This document shows positions 55,111-64,000 of a stretch of 64,000 bases of DNA, in pieces (position 1 is the stretch's first letter; every line of letters starts with the position of its first letter). This DNA is from Henricia sp. BOLD:AAB3569 (taxonomy: Eukaryota > Echinodermata > Asteroidea > Spinulosida > Echinasteridae). Position numbers and translations under genes: made by a program. The notes below the pieces were generated by a model. The model was not told the origin of the DNA. It was given only the letters and a program-made list of their open reading frames with translations, and ran no database searches. The stretch covers positions 1 through 64,000 of the forward strand of contig JBBELK010000368.1 of NCBI GenBank assembly GCA_037783545.1, written 5' to 3'.

Positions 55111-57900
55111 GTTGCACTAGTCCCAAATTTGATCGGAAAAAAATAAATAAAAAACACGATTCAAAGGGAAGATAGAAGTGGTTCGAACTGTACGATGCAG
55201 TAATTCTACCCGAGATAATATCAAAAAATGGAAAATAAATATATATAATTGTGTGCGCATGCACATCTTTTCCCAAGGGGTGTCTTCGTGTGAACGGAAT
55301 TAGGTCCCCGATTACCGTGGTTCGTTGTGCGTATGGTATAGCCAGGGAACCAGCCTAAATAGGACGGCGGTTTCACACAAATTCTTGAAAGGATAGACAC
55401 AGTTTTTTCTTTATTTTCTCGGATAGTAGATGAAGTACTGAGCTGACTTAAACACAGGTTGGTTTTTATCATACACATCCTCATTCGCCGGTTGTAACAG
55501 TTTTCCGATCGTGCAATCAACACCGAGCATAAAACATTTGTGTATTCTGTAAATGGACGTATTATAGGTTTGTGAAGACAGTTTGGGTTCGTGCAGTTCA
55601 CGAACACAAAATGAGGATTCCGACTCCAAACATTGGATGTTTGTCCCAAAAGTATAATACCGCTGTACAGATTTTGTCCAAAAACATTTGCGGTTTTGAA
55701 ACCGTTTTCTGTCAAAAGTAAATTAAGTATTCTTAAACCTTACCTGTGAAACGATCCGTACGCAGCAGCGCACACGTTGGTCTGTAGTCAACCGGCGCCA
55801 ACTCGAAACTCTCCCCACAGATGGAAATAATACGGCTTATCTAGGATTCAACTCAATGGGGTATCAAACACTCCCACAAAAACAAGTGCACGCTGTAACA
55901 ACGCACCTTCAACCTTCTGTTATGTTTGCCCTTAAAGGGGCACTCATGGTGCATTTAAAATGCCGGAAGGGTTGCAAGTTATATATATCCTTGTTTTTTG
56001 TCATCTTGACTTGAATTTCACTTTATTTCAGTAAATTAAACATTGCCTTTAACTTAAAAAAAAAATTGTACTTGTTTTCCGGTGTCCCAAATGGCTTGCA
56101 TATATGTTAGATAATTAGACATAAAAGCCACATTATTTCAATTTGGAGGACTATGGGTAGCCTGCCATCTGTGTTTTGATTTAAATTTGATTATCCGAAC
56201 TTTAAACGAAAGGCCAAGGCTTCCAGACACAACGCGGCATGAGAACGTTACCGAAACATGGGATTGTGTCAAATATACATGTATTCTGGCCACACGCTGC
56301 GATATCGACTCATTTCGGCAACAGAGAACCGAAGTACATACGTCACTTTTAGTCAGTTTACAATGCGATGGCTCTATCACTAAAAACACTGATAGTCTGT
56401 TTATAATTACAGTAGTTATTTATTTCTATGTACTCCTTGTAACACATAATATTTAAATTACTATTTAAATTGGCAATACGCTGTAAATGTTTCCCGACAA
56501 AACCTGCTTTTTTAAAAACAAAAATAAAACATTTCCCGAGCTACAAATATTTGGTTAGGCCTATACTCATAGTAACACAAATAATAAGTGAGCCCCGTTT
56601 TCGCAGCCATATAACAGTAACATGTTCTGACGACATCATCAAGTCGACCAATGGTAAGCTTTGGTTTTCAGGAAACGCTGTCAAATCCATTGCTTAAATT
56701 AACTGCAATGTCGTAAACGTGTTTCTGGTCGTGACCGCGAAAACGGGGCCCGGTCATGTAAACATAATTTGGAGTTTGGAAAATTAAAGGTCAAAAATCA
56801 GATTCAGTGTGATAAAAATATTGACTTATCGCTGAAAACCAATATGAAATTCTGTCGTCCATATTCACTATATTTAGGGAGATTTGAGGAATAAAATTGT
56901 TTTTCACAAAACCTGCACATATATCGCCATTTACTCTAATTTCAACGGGGTCTTAAAATGTGACCCGCCATTATAAATTCAATCGGGTTAATTTCGTGAT
57001 CGACATATTGACCACGTGTACAAAAACCTGTTATCCAGCTACAAGTACAATAACACAGTTAACCCTTATATACATACACATTACAACTGAAAAAAAGGTC
57101 AAATCGCATGTTATTCCGGTAAGCTAACAATTCAACATTTGTAAGTTTTTGAACAAATTAACAGCTTCTTATCAAGACCACATGACATTAACTTTACAAC
57201 TACACCATTCTTTTTATTATGTTCCCGTCATCGTGCGTGCGCATCGCATTTGCAATTGGGGAATTTCTCTGCTTTTGATTGGCGCGTTGGGTATGAATAT
57301 TCATACTCTTTATATGGCGCCTCGAATAAGTTATACATGGCCACCGTACTTGGAGACAGAAGGCTCCATGATGACTTAGTAACGTGACTCGAAGACGAAC
57401 AAAAATGTTTTATGCGACTTAGGGCAAGTCTATTTTCGATTTTTTAATTCAGACAGGCACAGGCCGGCAGTGCGCAGGGCAGAATTCTGCCCGTCACGTG
57501 GTTATTATTATTATTTTTTTTTTGAACATATCCAATTATGTAAATAAAGTACATTGCCTATAGAACAAAGCGATTGGCCAATTTTTAAATATAAAAAACA
57601 CAATGCGCACGCGCAAAGACGACCAATTACAGATCAAGATGAAGCGCCCTTTACCTGTCCTTATATTCTCCTGTGTGGAATATGTGGACGGGAACCAGTC
57701 TAGTCGCCAGTTCACTCGTTCAGGCGTGTTCACATTAATTTTAGTAAGAGCGTTCAAACTTGCGTTTAGTCATTAACGCAAGGCGTCACTCGTGTCATGA
57801 AGTCCGAGGTCACATTATCCACATTCGAAAAAACAAAACAAACAAACAAATTCGACCCAAACGCGTTAACTTTTCAACAGTTTTCTAACATGTCATAATC
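55110..57900. other. intergenic, no gene recognised
   Basis: Open frames up to 164 codons (55221-55715, minus) show no family signature. 55380-55520 resembles a decayed family B MITE (GAAGTACTGAGCTG, GGTTGGTTTTTATCATACAC). 57149-57205 repeats the 50796-50855 word. Confidence 0.5.
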
Positions 57901-58046
57901 AATTTGGTTTGTAGTCGGGTCCATCAGAAATCTATCACAAGTCAAGAGCCGATAAAATCACAAATCATAAAGTCCCGCACAAGTCCGTCACAAGTCCAGT
58001 AACAAGTAGCAAAAGATAAACACGCACAAAATAATGCCTTTGTTAA

Positions 58047-58205
58047 GCGGGCCTCCCACTGTGCGATTTTTGCCACGAATTTTCTACGATTAGCTACAAT
58101 TAAGTACGATTGTGTGTAGAGTCTATAGACAGTCTCTGGTAATCGTACCAAATCGTACTAATTCGTTGGAAATTTGTGGCAAACATCGCACAGTGGGAGG
58201 CCCGC
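58047..58205. mobile_element. element G (GCGGGCCTCCCACTGTGCGA TIR), copy 1
   Basis: 159 bp with TIR GCGGGCCTCCCACTGTGCGA and inverse. Core TACGATTGTGTGTAGAGTC. Nested in element H. Confidence 0.9.
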
Positions 58206-58242
58206 TTCAGAGTCATTTGAATAGCTTGTGACTTGAATTAAA

Positions 58243-58380
58243 GCGGGCCTCCCACTGTGCGATGTTTGCTACGAATTAGCTACGATTAGCTACGATTGTG
58301 TGTAGAGTCTATAGACAGTCTCTGGTAATCGTACCAATTAGTAGGAAATTCGTGGCAAAAATCGCACAGTGGGAGGCCCG
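58243..58380. mobile_element. element G, copy 2
   Basis: 138 bp, same orientation and core as copy 1, about 37 bases away. A short internal deletion removes AATTAAGTACG-type sequence. Confidence 0.9.
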
Positions 58381-58450
58381 ACACAGGGACTTGTAGTGGA
58401 CTTGTGAAGGCTTGTGGTGACCTGTGATGGACTCGGCTACAGCCCCAACA

Positions 58451-59210
58451 AGACACGCTTGGCATACAAACCAGCACCTAGTTTTTATACCCCCAAAAAT
58501 GCGTGCTACAATATTGACCAAAATCAATAATGTCTCTATACAATCTATATCTAAACATATTATTTTCGTAGTATTTTAGTTTCTTCGAATTCTATTCCCT
58601 TGAAATATGCACATATTTTAGTAATTAAGAGAATATCGTTATGCCTATAAACTATATCCACGAAGTTATTTCTAAAAAAAAAATAGCTACATTCAATTTT
58701 AAGCCAATGACTTATCGTTAATTAATTAATTAATTAATGACTAAAAAAAAATCGAGCATGTGAATTCCACACAACGCGAATAAGCTTTGCCGTTGTGTTT
58801 GTACACATTGACACAAAATCGACCCTAAATATTAAGATATTATACCTAAAAGTCAAACAACGATTCGACTTAAAATATATTGAACTCTACAACAATTTCG
58901 TTATGTTCACATAATATAAAACAGCGTATATTTATATAGGCCTACTCATAGACACGTATACGGTGACAAACGTATAAAATTACACAAGTTAATATATAGG
59001 CTTAAAATTTGTGTATAGATACGTATTTTACAAATAATAATATACAAGTGTCGGGTTAAATTTAAAATAAACATTTTTGGCGACACAGTGGTCATTTGGT
59101 CGTGGTCAAATTTGCAAAATTATTGTGGTCCCTTTAAGCATTGATAAAAACAAATTTTGTTTTTGGAGAGGCGTGAAAATTACTAGCGATTTAATTTGTA
59201 AATCAAAAGT
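58451..59210. other. AT-rich intergenic segment
   Basis: Contains an ATTAATTAATTAATTAATG run near 58718 and no recognised gene. Confidence 0.45.
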
Positions 59211-59211
59211 C

Positions 59212-59600
59212 ACCGTAACTAGTTGGTTTATCAGGGGGTTAACGAGTTGGTTGTTTTAACTAGTTGGTTGTTTTAACTAGTTGTTTTAACTAGTTGTTTT
59301 AACTAGTTGTTTTAACTAGTTGGTTTAACTAGTTGTATACTTATTTAACTAGTTGTTGCAATGCTTATTTAACTAGTTACTTAACTAGTTAGTTACTTAA
59401 CCATTTAGTTGTTTAACTAGTTGTTTAACTAGTTGTTTTAACTACATGTAGTGTATTAACTAGTTTAATAATTATTTAACTAGTTGTTGCAATGCTTGTT
59501 TAACTAGTTACTTAACTAGTTAGTTGTTTAACTAGTTCTTTAACTAGTTGATTTAACTAGTTATTTAACAAGTTGGTTTATATAGTTGGTTTAATAAAAT
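59212..59600. repeat. AACTAGTT tandem repeat
   Basis: About 25 copies of the palindrome AACTAGTT (or one-base variants) separated by GTTTT, GTT or TTACTT, just downstream of the stop of the M1 exon at 59679. Two longer words, TTGTTGCAATGCTT, recur within it. Confidence 0.9.
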
Positions 59601-59678
59601 GGTTTGAACCACGCCCCACAGTTCGATTTTCTTCAGTAAAAACAAAATGGCCGACGACTGCAGGCTTCCCACAATGCA

Positions 59679-60540
59679 TCAGCCACCGGAAACGGCTTCC
59701 GCCAACCAGCGTTTGACATCCACGTAATTCGTTTTCATCCAATGAACGTTGACCTTCGTAGACTCCTCCGCAAGTCGGAAATTGCTCAGACCCGCTTTGC
59801 CCGTCAATTCTTTTTCCTTGCTCGACACAAAATCTTGCAACTAGAAAATTTAGACAGAAACAAATGACACCAAATCCCAAGCAGCTAAAATGAAAAATTG
59901 TTTGAAAATCCAACAAAACAAAAGTCACGTCCGATGATGTCATAGTCACGTCACTATGACATCATCAGTTAATTTATCACAGAGGAAACTCTCACATACC
60001 TCTTTTAGATGAAAATCTGTGTTGAACCAGTGCGTAACTGCGTCTATTATCTGATTCATGTGGAATAATGTATTGGCGTATCTACATAAAACGGAACAAA
60101 AAAGAAATATAAAATTTGCAAATTTAGTGTAAATCCATTTCACAAAACCACATACGTGTTATCATTTCGGAGTGAATGGAGGGATGTCTTGGTGCATTGA
60201 CGCGCGCCGCGCGTGTTAGAAACACGCATCACGCGCGCGCACGTCTCTCCACCAATGAGATGTCTCTATTTTTATTCTTTGTAAAAACATATTAACAAAG
60301 ATAAGCAAATCCAACTTATCTTTCAAGGTAAAACTTTGTAACCATAAAACCCGAATATATTATTTTGAGAATGAGTCAAAAGAAACAAAATGGGTTTACC
60401 TTTCTTTAAGAACGTGCCAGTTTTGACGGAAGAAGTTCCATGCGAGATATCCGCCTATCGGGTTGTTGATAGCAAACTTAAACACTTCAACGGTGTCTTG
60501 GGACGGGACCAGACTTTCGTTCAGAGATCGTTCCAAATAT
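59679..60540 (-). CDS. M1 aminopeptidase, C-terminal three exons of another gene copy
   Basis: Exons 60540-60400 (141 bases), 60081-60000 (82) and 59840-59679 (162 including TGA). Their lengths and phases equal those of the matching exons in copies 1 and 2 (141, 82, then the last). Sequence shows YLERSLNESLVPSQDTVEV, NPIGGYLAWNFFRQNW, then YANTLFHMNQIIDAVTHWF, and a divergent last exon ending VHWMKTNYVDVKRWLAEAV. Splice sites are intact and no stop interrupts, so it looks functional as far as seen. Upstream exons are not found in the 3.4 kb to the right edge, where an opposite-strand gene begins. They may lie beyond the window, or the copy may be truncated. Confidence 0.82.
60180..60245. repeat. 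CG-rich hairpin (GCGCGTG...CACGCGC)
   Basis: CGCGCGCCGCGCGTGTTAGA followed by AACACGCATCACGCGCGCG, a short GC-rich inverted repeat inside the intron between exons 60540-60400 and 60081-60000. Confidence 0.6.
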
Positions 60541-61113
60541 CTGGATTAAATCAGAAAAAAAAAAATTTAAAATCGTTCTTTACGTTTCGTTTTTGTGTGC
60601 CTCGGTTAGATTTGTTAATTGGGGCGAGTCTAATGCACAGAGTGGACAACTGCATACGGTCGCGCGTCTTGCGTCACGAAGCGCTACGAAGACGTGTGTT
60701 CATTGGTTCGCTCGTTGAACGCGCGCGCATGTACGCGCATACAGAGCGCGTTAAGTACGCGCGCGTTTACGTATCAGGGAGGAAGCTTCGGAACACAACA
60801 AAGAAATCTTGCAAACAAAATCGGGCAGAAGTGGGGGAAGACGTCCGCGCAGTTACAAGATTTTAGGGCAAATTGAAGCACTTTTCGAGTTCTATAAAGC
60901 AAGAAAAATACAAGAATTTACGAAACACAAAAATGATGTTTTCAGTTGCTCTGACAATTAGTTATTTGTCTTCGGGTTTGAAAACAAAACTCGCACAGCA
61001 AATACAATCGACAACATTGGACGAAAAACAAAGGTAAGTTTACTGCAGATCCTATTTTGGGGCTAGTAAAATTATTCACATTTATCTTTGTTTTGGGTTG
61101 GTTGAAGTCTACA

Positions 61114-61427
61114 ATTCTTGGGTTTCACTTTCTTGACAACCGGTTGCTATTCGCCAATACTGTGTCCATACTATAGCACGCCAAAGCGAAACAATAATTA
61201 AACACTGATAATTTAATGTTGACGCATATTTTCGCAAATGTTGCGCAGGAAAAACAAAGAAGGTTGGCATGACTTTTAAAGGTTTTTAAAATGTTGAGAC
61301 TTGTTTTTCAGGGTTGATGGCAGAATTAGCCTATCGATGTTGAATTATTTCCGCTTTGGCGTGCCATAGTATGGACATAGGAATGGCGGATAGCAACCGG
61401 TTGTCAAGCCAAGTGAAACCCAAGAAT
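61114..61427. mobile_element. 314 bp foldback element (ATTCTTGGGTTTCACTT)
   Basis: The left arm ATTCTTGGGTTTCACTTTCT...CAACCGGTTGCTATTCGCC and its inverse ending AAGTGAAACCCAAGAAT are each about 80 bases. Non-coding. Confidence 0.87.
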
Positions 61428-61473
61428 AAAAATCGCAGCTGGCTTTTTTAACCCGCTATTTTCTGGCTATAAC

Positions 61474-61640
61474 TTTTGCGATTTACCGGATAATCGGATC
61501 ATCGGACCACATACCGGAAAGGTGTGCGCTGAAACAATTCGGGCCGGTCTGACCGCACACCATAGACCGGAGCAAATCAAACTTGTTTGATTTGTTGGAT
61601 CCGATGGTCCGGTGTCCGATGTGCCGGTAAATCGCAAAGG
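61474..61640. mobile_element. small TIR element (GCGATTTACCGG)
   Basis: TTTGCGATTTACCGGATAAT at the left and GTGCCGGTAAATCGCAAAG at the right. Internal words GGACCACATACCGG and ATGGTCCGGTGTCCGATG mirror each other. Confidence 0.7.
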
Positions 61641-61669
61641 TGTGCGGCGGGCTTTAGGTCGCAAAACTG

Positions 61670-61990
61670 GGGCCGCGATTTCAGAAAGCGCTAAGACACA
61701 TCTTTAGGAAGGGTCACATTTCTTATATTTGGGCGTTGGGTCCTATACTAATTATGACACATTGAACTCGAATTATATTCAACGCTTGAAGGCCTTTAGT
61801 AGATAATTTTATGAAATTGCTTCTGCAGATTTCACAAAGCGCTAAGACGTGTCTTTGGAAGGGTTAGGCCTACTAGTCTTATCTTGGTATGGGAATTAGG
61901 ATGCATTGAACTTGTCTCAACTTTTGTAAAATCGATCCTGAGGGGCCGATTTCACAAAACTCTTCTTATCTTATTGATCCCACAATAAAT
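61670..61990. repeat. tandem GATTTCACAAAGCGCTAAGAC repeat
   Basis: GATTTCAGAAAGCGCTAAGAC near 61677 and GATTTCACAAAGCGCTAAGAC near 61829 (about 150 bp apart), with a shorter third start near 61940. Confidence 0.7.
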
Positions 61991-62170
61991 ATTGGTATCA
62001 AGATACGATGAGTCACCCTTTCTAAGACGAAACTTTGTAAAAACATTTAATGTAATTTTGTTCATGGTTGCGTGTTACGTTACTTGGTCGTTGAGGTAGG
62101 CATATTACCTGTTGAATCGAAGGGGCAGTTGTCAAAAAGTCCAAACTTAGCTGAAATATGTCTTTTACAG

Positions 62171-64000
62171 TGCATCCGACAACGGGCCCGCCACCAAAGC
62201 AGTACTGTGCAGGAATAGTCCCTTCTCGACGTTCATCCAAGACAAACTAGGTCTAGCCGTTTTCAAAATGGGTTTTTCTCCGACCACATACCAAAGCCAT
62301 CTCCAAAATGCCGAGGGTAAAGTCACGCTCCTAGCTGTCAAATGCAAGGCTCTCAGACAAGAGCTTCAGACCGTTAACAAGACGAACAAAAAAGCCGCAA
62401 AGGAATTCGCTACCAAGTTTGACCGGCTGATCGCGGAGCACGCGGCCGAAGTAGCAGCGCTTCAACAGGAGAAAAACCGCCTGGAAAGAAACGTGGATAA
62501 CATTCTGAGAGGCCACTTAGCCGTCAAGGAGGAAAGAGATAAAATGTCTTCCAAACTGAAGATGGCGGATGCCAAACTCCAAGCGAACAAGGAAGCTTCT
62601 CTGGGCAACAAGACTGGTCTTGCGGAGAAGAACCGGTATCAGCTCGAAGCCAAGCACGCACAAAAGGAAGAACGCTTCGCGGTCAAATTATCAGAAGAAA
62701 AGGCAAATTTCGACAGCAAAATCAAACAGCAACAAGATGATTTCGACGCCAAATGCAAGCAGCTCCAATCTACATTCGACAAAAGATGGCAGAAGCAGAT
62801 AGCACTCTATGAGTCGAAGTACGCAGAGCAGGACGCCCTGTTCGACACGAAATGCGAACAACTGGGGGCTACGTTCGACGCGACGTACAAAGCACAGCAA
62901 GGGATGTTCGACACCAAATGCATCGAGCAAAAGGCTGCTTTTGAAGCCAAATTGCAGGAGCGTGAAGCGAGATTTCAGGAGAAATTGCAGGAAGAGACGC
63001 GGAAGTACGAGTTGCTCCAGAATCAGCACGACACGGTTTCTAAACGGTTGAAGAGCACCAAGTCGGTTCTGCTCAGGTCCAGACAGGTAACACAGACTTT
63101 GATAGAAAAATATTGCATACACCCAAGTCCCGTTTTTGCGACCCTGAGCAGAAACATGTTGATGACATAATCACTAATCCAGCCAATAATCAGCTTTGGT
63201 TGTCAGCAACCAACATGGTCCTGCTCCTGGTCGCGAAAAGGCTTAGCTGTTACTCGCGTCCACACACGTACGTACGTGTACGTCACTTACTTCACGAGTT
63301 GACAAGAAAAACCTTACTAAAAGTGTTAATAACAATGGTACCAAACACCACATGATTTTATTTCTGTCCAAAATGGTATTTTGTGTGAGAAATTAACAAC
63401 TGAAGGTGGTTTTCTAAATAAAAAAAGGTCTCTTGCAAAAGACTTTTTTACCATCAACACAAAAACCATGCATGGATTTTTCAAGTTTTCATAAGTATTA
63501 CCTTTGTGGCTGAAATGTCTACAGGGCAGTTTTATCAACATGGGCTTCTAATCACGAGTAGAAATAACGCCCATTTTAACAGTTTACCAATTATGTGTTC
63601 TACCTTTAAGTTATAAAAAACTCGCCTCAGTTGGACTACCTGTGCCCTTAAGCAAGGCACTTATTCACACTTGCTCCATCCTTCGGAAGGGATGTAAATC
63701 CGTTGGTCCAGTGTGTTAGGTATCGGTAACGCACTTTAAAGATCCCAGAGCATTCTTTTGTGAAGAGCAAGGGGATTCCCCGGTATCTCTGGCCGTTTCT
63801 AATTCACCATGGGTTTCCTCACGCTTGTGAGCGACAGTGCAATGGGCGCTTTTGAGGAATCCTTGGTTTCAGTACCAGAAAGAAATAATAATAATAATAA
63901 TATCATTTTTCGTTGCAGGTCAAAGTGAATCAAGAGTACCAATTTAAGGACACGGTGAATAGTCTGGTGCCACGTGAAGCTTTGATGACGGTACAAGACC
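62171..64000 (+). CDS. coiled-coil protein, 5' part (two exons, runs off the edge)
   Basis: Exon 62268-63086 from the first ATG (273 codons) ends CAG/GTAACA. The next exon starts at 63919 after TTTCGTTGCAG in phase 0 (VKVNQEYQFKD...) and continues past the window. The frame is also open upstream from an acceptor-like TGTCTTTTACAG at 62161-62170, so the exon may begin at 62171 and the true start may lie further left. The product is highly charged and alpha-helical without Pro or Gly over most of its length. Residues 137-257 are eleven consecutive 11-residue units, each opening with Phe or Tyr and usually FDxK or FExK. No enzyme motif is visible. I do not recognise the family. A structural or scaffolding role is inferred only. 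Confidence 0.75.
63285..63613. mobile_element. MITE family B-prime in coiled-coil gene intron
   Basis: The inverse of 43341-43675, with ACTTCACGAGTTGACAAGAA, ACCATGCATGGATTTTTCAA and the end CAGTTTACCAATTATGTGTT. Confidence 0.72.
63630..63900 (+). mobile_element. SINE body fragment (CTTAAGCAAGGCA)
   Basis: TGTGCCCTTAAGCAAGGCAC, then GTCCAGTGTGTTAGGTATCG and GATCCCAGAGCATTC, match the body of the SINE at 23836-24215. The tRNA head is missing. It ends in an AATAATAATAATAAT run just before the exon at 63919. Confidence 0.8.

Larger units (their letters stand above)
57905..58450. mobile_element. foldback element H carrying two nested insertions
   Basis: The inverse of the element at 38893-39090, recognised by CACAAGTCCAGTAACAAG, ATTTGAATAGCTTGTGACTTG and GATGGACTCGGCTACAGCC, with two G elements inside at 58047-58205 and 58243-58380. 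Confidence 0.85.

Noticed and set aside
55221-55715. 164-codon minus-strand open frame
   Set aside because: No family resemblance or splice context, and it overlaps a decayed MITE-like segment.
62022-62240. Possible minus-strand exon ending in CAACAG/GTAATA near 62107
   Set aside because: No similarity to the missing M1 exons, and it overlaps the likely 5' end of the plus-strand gene.
62691-63122. 143-codon minus-strand frame opposite the coiled-coil exon
   Set aside because: Leucine-rich shadow of the plus-strand charged helix codons.

Overview
The window is intron-rich animal DNA: short exons with GT-AG borders, tRNA-derived SINEs, many small terminal-inverted-repeat (TIR) elements, minisatellites and a long satellite. 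The SINE and TIR styles suggest an invertebrate, most likely a marine deuterostome such as an echinoderm, hemichordate or lancelet. The sequence alone does not fix the phylum. There is no sign of bacterial, phage or organellar DNA.

Layout. 1-15040 is about 48 copies of a 309 bp satellite, continuing left of the window. 15040-19900 holds a foldback element, a 78 bp tandem array of truncated tRNA-like units, a 670 bp TIR element and an isolated C-terminal M1-peptidase exon. 19924-52768, minus strand, holds two complete head-to-tail copies of an aminopeptidase N-like (peptidase M1) gene. Their introns are packed with repeats. Copy 1 has 19 exons that I could join in frame (945 codons plus stop, N-terminal membrane anchor). 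Copy 2 has 18 matching exons with the same phases and nearly the same sizes, but no visible anchor exon. 53000-59600 is intergenic, with foldback elements, one nested set of insertions and an AACTAGTT array. 59679-60540, minus strand, carries the last three exons of a further M1 gene. 62171 to the right edge, plus strand, is the 5' part of a coiled-coil gene with an 11-residue periodicity.

How the genes relate. Both full M1 copies keep GAMEN, HEXXH-18-E and the ISYxK tyrosine, so both look like working zinc exopeptidases. The TAA stop of copy 1 lies inside a good splice donor (GT/GTAAGT). Splicing there joins in phase to the second exon of copy 2, which has a strong acceptor but no upstream start exon of its own. 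The locus may therefore make either a single-domain 945-residue enzyme or a two-domain protein of about 1844 residues. A further terminal exon at 16837-16968 could give an alternative C-terminus or be the relic of a third unit.
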